Source: Dryocosmus kuriphilus
Taxonomy: Eukaryota; Arthropoda; Insecta; Hymenoptera; Cynipidae
Assembly (NCBI GenBank): GCA_038277395.1
Contig: CM076189.1
Coordinates: forward strand, 213,878,011-213,942,010
Direction of reading: 5' to 3'
DNA: 64,000 bases
Positions 11,414 to 22,189 of this stretch are shown piece by piece. The translations under genes were made by a program, and so were the position numbers. The notes beneath the pieces were generated by a model. The model saw only the letters and a program-made list of their open reading frames with translations. It was not told the origin of the DNA and did no database searches. Position 1 is the stretch's first letter. Every line of letters begins with the position of its first letter.

Positions 11414-11453
11414 AAAGCCTTCCGAATGTGACATATCACATTCGGAAGGCTTT
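11414..11453. repeat. perfect 18-bp hairpin with a 4-base loop
   Basis: AAAGCCTTCCGAATGTGA (11414-11431) is followed by CATA and then by its exact reverse complement (11436-11453). It is flanked by AT-rich DNA. A stem this perfect is unlikely by chance here. I do not know a function; it could be a very young palindrome or the core of a small element. Confidence 0.8.
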
Positions 11454-11702
11454 AAAATTTTCCAAAATAGGTGCAAAAAATCATTTTTTGAAAATTGCTC
11501 CTTCTTAGTATATTGCACGCCTAAATAATCAGAACAAAAATTAAAGTGCACAAAAGTTCTTGTAAAAATTAAAAAAATTTTATTGTTCCATCTTCAATAA
11601 TTTAGGAGATACGACCTCCAGAAGTGATTTTTAAATGAAAAATTGGTCTAAAAAAATAACTTAACTTCGGGGTCTGAAATATTTCATTACTCATTTTTTG
11701 TT

Positions 11703-12030
11703 CTTTTTGGATGAAAGTTGCTCTCTTACTAATTAAAGCAGACTAAATTTGCTGTAAATTTGAAGAAAAGAAACAATGCTCTAGCTCAGATAGGCCTTAA
11801 GTTATTGTGTCTTGAAAATCACCCTATCCACTGAATTTTATTAGGCATCAGGTTTTTCAGAAATAACTAATGTATAATAAAATTCAATAAAAAGTATGAT
11901 TTTCAAGATACAATAACTTTAGATCAATCAGAGCTAGTGCATTGTTTTTTTTTTCAAATTTACATCATATTTAATCTGTTTAACTAATATGAGAGCAACT
12001 TTAATATTTTTTTTGGATGACAAACTAAAG
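11703..12030. repeat. palindrome with arms of about 145 bp
   Basis: The left arm (11703-11848) contains TTGGATGAAAGTTGCTCTC, ACAATGC.CTAGCTC and TTATTGT.TCTTGAAAATCA. The right arm (11876-12030) carries the reverse complements in reversed order. The spacer is about 27 bases. Confidence 0.7.
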
Positions 12031-12196
12031 GGGTTTATATTGCAATTGATTTTATAGTTTTCGACCAGGGTGCAGAATTAAAGAGTTTGATGGTATTTTG
12101 TAGATTACTGGTTTATCAAATGTATCAAATGTCGCCAGGCTGTCTGTGTACAGCAATTACAATAACGCCGAAGATCTGTGAAAAAATTCATGCCGC

Positions 12197-12274
12197 TTCT
12201 ACGCTGGGAATCGAACCCAGGTTTCTGAATTGCAGGTCCAGTGTTCTGTGTTCTTACCACTAAACTACGCAGGC
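12197..12274 (-). tRNA. tRNA-like sequence (SINE or tRNA-derived repeat, probably not functional)
   Basis: Read on the minus strand it begins GCCTGCGTAGTTTAGTGGTA (A-box-like) and has a T arm CTGGGTTCGATTCCCAG with a perfect B box and a perfect 5-bp stem. The acceptor stem pairs at only about five of seven positions, and the middle is 5 bases longer than in its sister copy at 14033-14105. The similarity to the sister extends into both flanks, so this is part of a repeat rather than a single-copy tRNA gene. Confidence 0.45.
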
Positions 12275-12353
12275 ACTTGGTGTCAATGAATTCTCTCACA
12301 GACCCTTGTGTTTACAAACCGAATCTGAAGCTATATATTGCAGCCGATTTTAG

Positions 12354-12853
12354 GGGCTGTTCATAAACCTCGAGGTGTTTTTTTGAGGGGGACGGGGGAG
12401 GGGGGCGTGAAAGGCTTCGGTAGGCCTCATAGGGGGGAGGGGGGGGGGGGGTGTCCGAGTCCGAACCCCGAGGTTTTTCACTAAGGTGTTTAAAAAAGTA
12501 GAATGTATGGCTTTTTCCTTATTTTCAAAATAGCGCGGGCAATCTCAGATTCGAGCTGAATGAACCAAACCGAACCGAGCCGAGATCCACTGAGCAATAA
12601 TACTAATAATGTACCTTTTGTAAACGAGACTGCTGGGGATAATGTATTCCCGGTTATAAACAATTTACATGACTGGTTAACCTCAACATTTGTGAACTTC
12701 GATTCTTTATGAAATAAAAAGAGTAAAAAATAAAAATAATTTTTGTTTTATTTTGATTTCTTAAAATAGAAAAAAAACCTCGGGGCACGGGGGGGAGGGA
12801 GGGGGGGTGTCTAAAAGTGGTAAAAATTGGGCCTCGAGATTTATGAATAGCCC
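12354..12853. mobile_element. 500-bp MITE with GGGCTRTTCATAAA termini
   Basis: The left end GGGCTGTTCATAAACCTCGAGG is matched in reverse at the right end (CCTCGAGATTTATGAATAGCCC). G-rich blocks follow both termini (about 12380-12450 and 12779-12808). There is no coding capacity. A fragment with the same AAACCTCGG plus G-rich block lies at 26700-26790. Confidence 0.75.
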
Positions 12854-13783
12854 GCTCAGAAAAAATGTTGGTTGCTATATCTATTTTTTCTTGGTTAAGA
12901 AATAGTTGGTTAGAACATCTAATCAGAATGATTGACCAACTGAGGCAGATAGTCACGTTGACCATTTTAAAATGGAGCGCGCTATTTGGTCAATATATTA
13001 TTGTATTGGTTCCTACATCATCTGCATAGGAAGCGCAGCTGATGCGTTGGTCAGGACAGCCAATTCGTTTGATGAACGTTTGTAGACATTTAGTGTTGGA
13101 GCCATATCGTAGTTTGGAGTCAGTTGTCATCAGTAGCGAGCCGTGTCTGTAGTGTTTTTGTGAATTGTAAATTATGTCTAGTATTTTGTCATTTTAAATC
13201 ACTAGCCATGGAGCAATTTTAAATTTGGACCAATTTTTAAATAAAGTACAAAGTACAACTGTCCTGTTTGATCGACAAGGGAACCAAATTTTTTCACCTT
13301 GAGGCCTCATCTGTTATGGCACGCTACAGCATTTTTCATATAATGTTTTGCTTCCTTTCCTTACTTATTTTTTTTTACATGTATGCATTTTTTAAATCAA
13401 TGATTTATCTTGTGTGTATCGTATTAAAAATTTATTTTCATTTTGAAACAAGCTTGTGTGCGAATAACGTACGCCGTAGTGCGACGCTAACCTCAAAGTA
13501 TCATCAATAAGATCGGCAGAACGGCTGCCAATTTATTGGTGTATCGATCCTTCACACTTATGTATCTGACACAACCAAGCTATTACTTCTTCGATTGTAC
13601 TCAGTTGGCTGACACAGCCAACTTATTGCCCAGTTAATCCTTCTAAGTTGGCTGTCACAACCAATTTCGGCCTAACCATTTAAAATGGCTGTCTCAACCA
13701 AGTAATGGAACGGCTCCCCAGAGTCCAAATAAATGGATACCACAACCATTTCTCGGGTCGCTCCATCCAATCTTTTCTCTGAG
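12854..13783. mobile_element. small TIR element with CTCAGA ends and repeated TTGGTTG motifs
   Basis: The left end CTCAGAAAAAATGTTGGTTG is mirrored by CTCAGAGAAAAGATTGGATG read from the right end. Inside the right half the phrase TGGYTGTNNCARCCAA recurs (about 13605-13720). Similar wording (GGTTGTGGCATCC, GGTTGAGCC) occurs at 60856-60885 and 63330-63450, so these look like one family. The frame at 13268-13510 is hydrophobic and not recognised. Confidence 0.5.
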
Positions 13784-14032
13784 TGGCTTTATAGTTTTCG
13801 AGCAGGATGCAGAGTTAACGAGTTTGATGGTATTTTGTAGTTTACTGGTCTAGAATTTGCTACGAATAATAATCCTGAGAGACTCCTCAGAGAATTCTAG
13901 ACAAGTAATCTATAAAATAACATCAAACTCGTTAATTCTGTACCTTGGTTAAAAACAGTAACATCAGTTGTATAGCTTCAGATTTGGTTTGCAAAAATAA
14001 AGGATCTGTGAAAGAATTCATTGCCACCAAGT

Positions 14033-14105
14033 GTCTGCGTAGTTTAGTGGTAAGAACACTGTACCGGCAATTGAGAAATCTGCGGGTTCGATTCCTAGCG
14101 TAGTC
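14033..14105 (+). tRNA. tRNA-like sequence, sister of 12197-12274
   Basis: Begins GTCTGCGTAGTTTAGTGGTA and contains the B box GGTTCGATTCC. The T stem has one mismatch and the acceptor pairs only partly (GTCTGCG against CGTAGTC). It is in inverse orientation to the 12.2-kb copy. The flanks, including GAATTCATTG.CACCAAGTG upstream and GCGGCATGAATTTTTT downstream, are shared. Confidence 0.45.
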
Positions 14106-14525
14106 GCGGCATGAATTTTTTTCTTTAAGCAGTTGTATCCAAAAAATGTTTCCGTCGCCTGTCTTGAGCAGGCGCGCGCGTGCAGCAAAACTCCATTACC
14201 GCCCAAGACAGTCGACCGAAACATTTTTTTAGATAGTGTCTTAAAGACAAAAGTTCAAACTTTAATTTGAGTCCTATTAGAAGTTTCTACAATTCCAGGA
14301 TTGCACCCTACGTTGTGTCAAAGAAATGTCCAAAAACGTCAATTATCTCAAGAAATTGACGTGATAGAAAGATTTTGTTTCGGTCTTCGTGTTCAGCGGG
14401 TCAAAATACTGTAGTCTGCCGCACATGATACTTTTATTTTTTTGTGGAAGTGTGTAATCGTGAGGGACTCCTCAGAGAATTCTAGACCAGTAATCTACGA
14501 AATAACATCAAACTCGCTAAAAGGT

Positions 14526-14740
14526 TTATGCCAATAAATATTCAATTTCCAATGATTTCACCAAAAACATGCTTAATAACCCCATAAAAAAATTAAGAAT
14601 TAGGGTTTCTTAAAAAGGGGCCCAACGATTTTGTACACTTGTGGCTTAAAATACTCGGGAGGCATTCCCTAAACATATTCAGCATAAAAATGGGATGTGC
14701 AAGCGCTTTTCAGTCAAAATTGGTTCAAGCTAGGCGTCGC
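14526..14740 (-). repeat. inverted repeat, right arm (partner 11140-11372)
   Basis: Contains GGTTTATGCCAATAAATATT, CTTAATAACCCCAT, TACTCGGGAGGCAT and TTTTCAGTCAAAATTGGTT, which are reverse complements of the left arm phrases in mirrored order. Confidence 0.7.
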
Positions 14741-15059
14741 TATTTAATCATAATCAGGAAGCAACGTGCTTATCAAATGAGCACAAATGAGCACACACCT
14801 GATATCGAATTCACAGTTCGGACTACCCTCCTCCCTCTCCCATAAAAATACCTCGTTGTTTGTGCACATCCCCTAAGTAGTGTATATTAAATGACTCGGA
14901 AAAATAAAAATAGACGAGCAAATTCTTTAAGCTTGAATTTTAAAAGGTTTGCAAAATATATTCCTAATTTCGAATCCTAATACTGACAAGTGAAAGAAAC
15001 GCTTATTACAAAGACCTTTTCTTGTGTACCATGGATATAACTGTATTTTTTTCCATAGG
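14741..15059. other. no gene recognised
   Basis: AT-rich DNA between the inverted repeat and the 3' end of the LINE. No motif seen. Confidence 0.4.
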
Positions 15060-15068
15060 CAGCCACTC

Positions 15069-15119
15069 AATATAATAATAACAATAATAATTATCATTAT
15101 TATCATTATTATTATTATG
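15069..15119 (-). repeat. TAA/TAATGA-type simple repeat, LINE 3' tail
   Basis: AATAATAATAAC and ATTATTATTATC trinucleotide-derived repeats lie just outside the last LINE-like sequence. This is where a tail would be for an element on the minus strand. Confidence 0.6.
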
Positions 15120-15547
15120 GTGTAGCTTTTGCGAACTCATTGCCGCAGATACCCAGAACCGTCACGCATCTCTATCCTGTGCATCTTCCATCCTGTTTAA
15201 ATAATCATGTCCTAGCTCTTTTAGATCATCCCTTACGTTTTTCTCCCATCTGTTTCTCGGTCTGCCTAGAGGTCTCTTACTAATCGGTTTCCCTCTCAAA
15301 ACTTGCGCCACTGTTCTTTCGTTGCCCATTCTTGCAACATGTCCCCCCCCCCCCCCCCCCCCCCCCAGCTTAATTTGCGCGCTTTCATTACTCTATTAAT
15401 ACTTACTGACCCGTAGAGTGCATGCAGCTCATCATTATGCAGTTTTCTACATTCACCAGTCTCTTCGTCCCTTTTGTGACCACAGATTTTTCGATATACT
15501 TTATTTTCGAATACTCTAAATCTGTTCTCCTCTCCTTTCGTCAGTGC

Positions 15548-16195
15548 TCACGTTTCGCACCCGTACATGCCGACCAGCATTCCTATCGTTTTGTAAATTC
15601 TTACTTTGATGTTTCTAGATAACGATCGCGATTTTAGTAATGTATTTGTTGCATGGTAGCACCCATTGCCAGCGTGCAGCAACCTGTTGATTTCCGTTTT
15701 AATGTTATTGTCGCTAGTTACAATAATCCCGAGGTATTTAAACTCATTAACTCTTTCAAGTTTCATATTTTCGGCCATTAGATCCCCCTCTTCATTGCTT
15801 TGTTCCGATCTGTCGACGATCAAATATTTTGTCTTCGATTCGCTAACTTCTAAACCTATTTCCTTGGCTTTTGTGATCAAGATTTCCGCATTTTTAGCTA
15901 CCGTTTCTTTATCATCCCCGAGTAAGTCGAGATCATCCACATATCCCAGAATTTGTATTATCCCATTGAGGGTAGCACCGGACGGATTCGCTTGTACTTC
16001 TCTGACCACGTATTCTAAAACTAAGTTGAAAAGGATGCACGAAAGCGCATCGCCCTGTTTCAGGCCATCGCGGATCAAAAACTCTTCAGATAAACTTCTG
16101 TTTACGCGTATCCTACCCCTACTGCCGCTTAAGCAAACTTCGATAAGTCTAACCAATTTCCTTGGTACACCCAAGAACTCCAGAATACAGTACAT
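15548..16195 (-). pseudogene. LINE reverse transcriptase, palm/thumb part
   Basis: This is the second half of the RT. The chain carries GLKQGDALSCILFNLVLE (RT motif 4 region), then GYVDDLDLLGD, which is the catalytic YxDD box with both aspartates, then a motif E region with ESKTKYLIV and EFKYLGIIVTSD, and ends near the YGCET motif typical of LINE C-termini. In the family the enzyme copies element RNA onto a nicked target. The frame is preceded, in another frame, by an FIDFKKAYGS block (about 16225) carrying the first catalytic Asp, so at least one frameshift lies near 16200. The downstream C run probably interrupted the last part. Confidence 0.8.
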
Positions 16196-16323
16196 CTGTG
16201 CGCGTATAATAGAGCCGTAAGCTTTTTTGAAGTCGATAAATAGCTGATGTATTGCTTCATTAAATTCCCATTTTTTTCTAACAGTTGTCTAATTGTAAAC
16301 ATTTGATCGCTTGTAGACCGGTT

Positions 16324-16875
16324 TCAACGGAATTCACACTGGTAATCCCCAATGATTTCCTCAGTAAAAGGCGTTAGTCTACTTAAGATTACATTGGTCA
16401 GGATCTTATAGCACGAAGGCACAAGTGAAATTCCCCGATAATTGTTACAGTTCGTTTTATCGCCTTCTTTAAAAAAAATGAGTATAATAATAAAGGTATT
16501 CCATTCCTCCGGTATGCGTTCTGTTTTCCATATTGCGCGTATTAAGTTAAAAATTTGGCTTGTGAGGCGAGGGCCCCCATTTTTTATCAGTTCTGATGGT
16601 AGGTCGTCAATGCCCACGGCTTTGTTATTTTTCAACTTCTTTATGGCCATTTCTATTTCTTTATCAGTAGGCTCATCAATTAGTAGATCAGCAGTGTGGA
16701 TTTCACTGAGATTAACTTCAACGGGGGCTTCGCGTACGTTTAATAGCTTATCAAAATAGTTTTTCCATAAATTTAGTCTTTCTGTTGCATCAGCTACTAG
16801 ATTGTCATTTTCGTCCCTCATTACTTCCGTTCTACTTTGAAAGCCTTTTCTTATAAAATTGATTCCCCTGTACAT
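16324..16875 (-). pseudogene. LINE reverse transcriptase, N-terminal part
   Basis: The start of the RT domain: AIKKLKNNKAVGIDDLPSEL is the usual RT motif 0-1 wording, followed by IWKTERIPEEWN, KEGDKTNCNNYRGISLVPSC and ILSRLTPFTEEII. The block then runs into YQCEFR and a stop; the expected continuation (QCGFR... to the first Asp) is found in another frame at about 16325-16200. The hydrophobic FIIILIFF stretch contains a small length change against the family. The frame before it (NRFYRSKKREWEK... at about 16965) overlaps the end of the endonuclease frame, so a frameshift also lies at 16900-16990. Confidence 0.8.
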
Positions 16876-16913
16876 CTCACGCGGGTTATTTTGCTTATTA
16901 TGCGTACCTATTG

Positions 16914-17840
16914 CTAGTATTTTATTCTTTTCCCACTCCCTTTTCTTGGATCTGTAAAACCTATTTGTACTTTTACTAATCTCGAGATACTTCTTATGTG
17001 TGTTTGATCACACTTATTTTGTAAACTAATTTTTTCGGCATTCGTTCGCTTTTTAAACCATAGTTTGCACTCTTCGTCGATCCACGGTTTGTTTTTGGTT
17101 ACTTTCTTTAAACCTATAGTACTTTTCGCGGCTGTCTTTATCGCCTCTTTCATATTGCCCCACAGGGTTTCCGGGTCCCCCTCACAATTACTGCTATCGT
17201 CTCCCTGTTTTTGAAGAGCATCGAAACTATTAGAAATCTTTACTTGATAATTCAATATTTCTGTTGGAATTTTGAACTTATCTATATTGAAACGTACTGC
17301 TGGCTCTGGAGGGCTAGTTTTCTTATTTAACGCTAGCCTAGATCTTAGTTTCACTATCACGAGAAAGTGGTCTGAATTTAAATCCGCTCCCCTGTACGAT
17401 CTTACATCGAGAATGTTTGTATGACGTCTTCTGTCAACTAAAACGTGATCAATCTGATTGTGAGTGATATCATCTGGTGATGTCCACGTGGCCTTATGTA
17501 TATTATTATGCTTGAAATATGTACTTTTGACAACGAGGTTCTTTGAAGCTGCAAAGTTTATTACTCTAGTCCCATTATCATTACTGACGTCATGCAAGCT
17601 TTCTGACCCTATTGTAGGCCTATACATCGGTTCTTTTCCAATTTTCGCGTTGAAGTCTCCCAATACTATTTTTGCGTCAAACTTCGAGAACTTGTCAAAA
17701 ACTTGTTCGATTGTTTCGTAAAAAGGATCTTTAGTATCTTCGTCTTTGTCCTCGGTAGGGCAGTGCACGTTAATTAGCAACTGTTTGCAGAAATTACCCT
17801 TTAGTACAATATATGATAACCGGTCGTTAATGAATCGCAT
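16914..17840 (-). pseudogene. LINE endonuclease, central and C-terminal part, with linker
   Basis: The exonuclease-endonuclease-phosphatase fold is shown by VLGDFNAKIGKE (catalytic GDFN), IDHVLVDRR and the SDH motif in LNSDHFLVIVKLR. These residues are used by the family to nick target DNA. After them comes a charged linker of about 130 residues leading toward RT (KNKPWIDEECKLWFKKR). The upstream endonuclease start (with LQETCW) is in the overlapping frame 17801-18112. A frameshift near 17870 separates the two. Confidence 0.8.
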
Positions 17841-18112
17841 ATCGATAGCCGCTTGCGAAATTCGTTTATTAATATGAAACCCGGTCCCCAGTTTGAGCCC
17901 TTTAGCTCCCCCATAGTGAAAAGTGTAGTTATCCTTGGAGATGATGCATACTCGCCAGGCCAGCAGGTTTCTTGAAGTGCTATTATATCAATATCGTATC
18001 TCTTTGCTATCTCAATGAGTTCGCTAAATCCGCCAGTATTTAGACTACGCGCGTTCAGAGTTCCCGCCTTAAAATATTTTATTGTAGTTGTGCGTTTTTG
18101 GAAGTTAGCCAT
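17801..18112 (-). pseudogene. LINE endonuclease, N-terminal part
   Basis: It starts at an ATG at 18112 with MANFQKRTTT and reads FKAGTLNARSLN, then DIDIIALQETCW, the first two signature blocks of the APE-type endonuclease (catalytic Asn and Glu). After GPGFILIN the true protein continues in the next frame (FHINKRISQAAIDM, near 17875). This is the natural start of the ORF: the 5' leader upstream has no continuing frame. No ORF1 protein is visible between 18113 and 18690, as in RTE-type elements, although an ORF1 could have been lost. Confidence 0.78.
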
Positions 18113-18690
18113 GATAGTTTTAGGAAAGTCCGCACGTTAGGGATCCTGTTCCGATCGCAGGTGAGTCCACCGTCCCAGGAGTGATAACCCCCATACCTCC
18201 CTAGGTCTAAGTATGGGAGTTTTTCGACTTTAACAAGGACCGTGTCAAGTTGTCGTCAGACACATTACGGTTTCATCCTCGTATCCTAACGTCTCCCTGC
18301 AAGGCAGTGCGCCAACTGGCATCAATACCATGTTGACCCTACAGACGAATCATTCCACACATCCCTTCGCTGTGGTGTCCAATGGGACAGCAGGATTTTC
18401 CTCTTACAAGATTTTTAGTTTTGGTTCGGGTAGTGTTTCTAGGTAGATACACGCTGCGCCTCCGCTTGGTAGAACCCACCTATTGCGTATGGACGCGAAA
18501 GGGTGAATCCCCCCAAACCATGGCCGTCGTGTACCTATTTTTTACCAATGTGGGCTCACCACACTCACGACTGTTTCCTATCGTCTGTCCGCTACTGCTT
18601 ATTCTTGTATTCGTAGTTAACCTCAGAAGCTGTTCAACCTCAGGGGCCGTTCCTCTATCCGCAACCTGAGGACGCGTTGCTTAGTGGTGA
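18113..18690 (-). other. probable LINE 5' leader
   Basis: GC-richer than the DNA beyond 18700 and continuous with the LINE start. There is no domain in any frame. Inclusion in the element is inferred from the change in composition. Confidence 0.45.
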
Positions 18691-19432
18691 CAGGAACCCA
18701 TAGAATTTTAAATAAAATTTTGAACAATGCTTTTCGAGGCAGAGTGTGAGTGTTTGTAATATAAAATATTTTTTTAATGTCGTCCTTAATTTCTTTAATA
18801 TGACAAAAAAAAGTGGACCTTTATAGAACAACTCTCTAAACCACTATCTCGAATAACTATTTGATAACGCGGTGCAGCTTTTCGGCGCTTCAGTTAGTTA
18901 AAATTACTATTTTACGTCCAGATTATTGAATCTGACATATTGAGAGAGTAGAATGAACGATTTCAAATAATCAAAAAATCAAAAAAGTAATATTCACAGT
19001 GAGTCACTCAGTGAATCTAAAAACCAGTTTAATTTATAAAGAGGATAGTAAAAATCCCGCAAGTGAATTATACTGTTGACTATTCACATTATTAGCCGAA
19101 CATTTTCCAAGAGTAGGAGTTTCTATTTCTTTTAAAGAAGTTTGCCGATTTCACATTGTAACGCATGCGATTTTTAAACAGATTAGCTCGAAAGTCTCGG
19201 CAACAAAAATTGTGTAAAATGACGATAAATTTGAAGAAGAAAAAATATTTTACATATTATTACTGTACTTAATTCATGTTCATTATTACGCTATTGCACA
19301 CACAGTTACTTAACCATATAATCGCACCTTTTAACCGTTCTTAAAAATTCTAATCGCTGTGGATTTGAACCCTTCGTAAAACTACATGCAAATCTTATAG
19401 CTAACACTTATAATTTTTTGTTGTAAGATAAT
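18691..19432. other. no gene recognised
   Basis: AT-rich DNA without recognisable motif. The frames are short. Confidence 0.45.
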
Positions 19433-20041
19433 AATTGAGCCCCCGGATCGTAGAACTCGCCGAGCGCTCGATATCGAGAAAAAGTATTGTCCGCAGTGCT
19501 GATTTTGGACATAACTCGAATTTCAATTTTGATGACGGATACTTGTAGATAATTTGATTGCGCATCTTTTTCTTTAAGATAAATAGTTGTATCTCTTACG
19601 GTTTTCGAAATATTTACAAAAAACTCGTTTTTTGAGAATTTACATTTTCAATCTTTTTTTCACTTCAACTAGCTCTAAATAAGTCAATTTTCAATATTTC
19701 GTGATGAAATTTTTACAAAATATAAGGCAATATGTCCTGAAAAGTAAAAAAGAAGAAAAAGTTGACTTTTATTGTTAGGAAAATAGTTGTTCATTTTTAT
19801 GTAAGGAATTGCAAGAAACACGGGCAAAAATTTTTAAACACGTCGGGAGTCAAACGAATTTTAAGAAATCGAAAAGTGTCAGCGACAGGGTTTTTCACTA
19901 GGGTCTGAACTAGTTTTTTGGATAGTTTTACTTCAACCGAATAATTAGATAAAAAATGGTTAATGTTTTACTGCGCCAACCCATGGATTTTTCACCCGTA
20001 AGCTGCAGCGATATAAACAGATACCGATCAGTTTGCATATA

Positions 20042-21333
20042 CCAGGTGTGTCGGTAATTCTTTTCCGGTTTTTTCGCTAAAGAAAACACGTTAATTACAA
20101 TAAATAGATAAAATTGATTTATTCAAAGTATTGCCCATTTGATTCTATACATTTTGCCCATCTCTCAGGCAATTTATGGATGCATTCCAAAAGAACTGTT
20201 TCTCCTTTGAGCTAAACCATTCATCGAGCCAATTTTTAACTTCTTCGAAATCGGCGAAGTGCTGCTCTGCAAGCGCGTGCCCCAACAATGCGAAAAGGTG
20301 GTAATCGGATGGAGCCAGGTCTGGAGAGTACGGCGGGTGTGATAAAACTTCCCATCCAAATGATTTCAATACTTCTTTGACTCGTTTTGCTGTATGAGAC
20401 GGCGCGTTGTCATGCTGGAAAATCACCTGATCATGTCTTTGAGCGTATTGTGGACGTTTTTTTCGATTAATGCACACTTCAAATTGATCATTTGGTGTCG
20501 GTAGCGATCAGTATTAACTGTTTCTCCAGGTTTCAAAAGTTCATAATATACGACACCAACCTGGTCCCACCAGACACAGAGCATGGTCTTGCGACCAAAG
20601 CGATTTGGCTTTGCAGTCGATGGGCCGGCTTCGCCAGGTGATAACCATGATTTTTTTCGCTTGGGATTTTTCGACGAAGTAAATCCATTTTTCATCGCCC
20701 GTTATTATTCGATGCAGAAATGACTTCCTTTCATACCTTTGAAGCAGCATTTCACTGACAATTTTTCGATTTTCCAATTGCCTGTCATTCAATTCATGTG
20801 GCACCCATCTTCCCATCTTTTGGATCTTTCCCATCGCTTGTAATCGTTCACGAATTGATACCCGGCTCACATTCAACTTTTCTGCCAATTGTTTTTGAGT
20901 TTGTGTTGGGTCTTCATTCAATAACTCCTGTAATTCCGCATCTTCAAACGTTTTCGGCCTACCAAGACGTTCCTTGTCTTGAACGTTGAAATCACCACAC
21001 TTGAATTGTCGAAACCACGTTTCACATGTTCTTATGGTTGAAGCATGCTCACCGTAAGTCTCTACCAGCAAACGATGACTTTCAGCGGCTTTTTTCTTTT
21101 GATGAAACATGAAAAGTAATGCGTGCCGCAAATGCACGTTTTCAGGTACAAAACTGGACATTTAAAAAAACTTATAAATCTATAACGCAGTTATTTTGAC
21201 GAAACGTAACTTGTGTAGTTTTGAGGTTAATGTCAGTAGAATAAAATGACATATGTGTCAAATCATAACATTTTATACTTATGGCTAGTGACATCTGTTG
21301 CAAAAACCGGAAAGGAATTACCGACACACCTGG
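20042..21333 (-). mobile_element. mariner transposon (family 1), complete ends
   Basis: Terminal inverted repeats CCAGGTGTGTCGGTAATTC... (left) and its complement at the right end run for about 30 bp with a few mismatches, and both are bounded by TA (20040-20041 and 21334-21335), the mariner target. The length of 1,292 bp is normal for a full mariner. It encodes one transposase in the minus direction, disabled by two frameshifts. Confidence 0.9.
20145..21161 (-). pseudogene. mariner transposase (D,D34D), two frameshifts
   Basis: It starts at ATG 21161 with a full N-terminus: two helix-turn-helix regions (CETWFRQFKCGDFNVQDKER and LAEKLNVSRVSIRERLQAMGK), the WVPHEL motif, then the catalytic domain with ITGDEKWIYF (first Asp), QHDNAPSHTAK (second Asp) and YSPDLAPSDYHLF (third Asp). 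The last two Asp residues are separated by 34 residues. The frame changes near 20680, where a run of A separates KWIYF from the NPKRKKSW block, and again near 20458. The C-terminus ends at 20145. Apart from the two shifts every signature motif is intact, so the copy is probably recent. In the family the protein cuts and pastes the element at TA. Confidence 0.9.
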
Positions 21334-22189
21334 TAGTCTCTGTAGTCTCTATAGTCTCACACGTCTGTTTATATCGCTGCAACTTATGCTTGGGAAATCC
21401 ATGCAATGACGCAGAAAAAAATTAACCATTTGCTATCTACTTAATCTAATAAAGCAAAACTTTTCAAAAAACTAGTTTAGGCCCTAATGAAAAACTTTGC
21501 CGCTGACATTTTTCGTTTCCTTAAAATTCGTTTGACTTACGAAGCGTTTGAATATTTTTATCCATGTTTCTTGCAATTATTTACATAAAACTTGACAACT
21601 ATTTTCCTAATAACAAAAGTCAACTTTTTATTTTTTTGTAGTTTTCAAGACATAATGGCTTATATCTCCTGTAAATTTCATCAAGAAATATTGAAAATTG
21701 ACTTATTTAGAGCGAGTTGAATTGAAAAAAAGATTGAAAATTTCAATTCTCAAAAAACGAGTTTTTTTGTAAATACTTCGAAAACCGTAAGAAATACAAT
21801 TATTTTTCTTAAGAGAAAAAGATGCGCAATCAAATTATCTAAAGTATCAGTTATCAAAATTCAAATTCGAGTTATGTCCAAAATCAGCACTGCGGACAAT
21901 ACTTTTTCTCACGTTCGAGCGCTCGGCGAGTTCTACGATCCGGCGGCTCAATTTGCCAGACTCAATGAAAATTTAATGCAACAAAAGTAAAGTTCATCAA
22001 AAATAAATTAATATTAATAATTGCTAACTTTTAATTACTATCATGTTTCTATTTTGAAAGTTTTATTCCAAAACAAAACAATTATTTAAGTAGGTATATA
22101 TAAAGTAGATGTTATTCGTTATTTCCTTTGTTGATTTAGAATAGCTATCTGAAATAATAGGCACTGCGTAGTGTTACGGAATTTTTTCG

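Larger units (their letters stand above)
15060..18690 (-). mobile_element. LINE (non-LTR retrotransposon), nearly full length, decayed
   Basis: Read on the minus strand: a 5' leader (about 18690-18113), an apurinic-type endonuclease, a linker and a reverse transcriptase, ending in a simple-repeat tail at about 15119-15060. There is no poly(A). A short tandem-repeat tail and the EN-RT order suit an RTE-like or related clade, but I cannot fix the clade. A C run at about 15343-15366 has expanded inside the 3' part. At least three frameshifts break the frame. Confidence 0.8.
19433..21950. mobile_element. fold-back element with ~590-bp arms, split by a mariner
   Basis: The left arm (about 19433-20020) begins AATTGAGCCCCCGGATCGTA and reads GAACTCGCCGAGCGCTCG, TTTGGACATAACTCGAATTT and GATTGCGCATCTTTTTCTT. 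The right arm (about 21350-21950) has the reverse complements in mirrored order to the end GGCTCAATTT. Without the mariner the element would be a near-continuous palindrome of about 1.2 kb. The insertion at the centre must be younger than the palindrome. Confidence 0.85.

Noticed and set aside
15666..16220. 184-residue plus-strand frame
   Set aside because: Antisense of the LINE reverse transcriptase.
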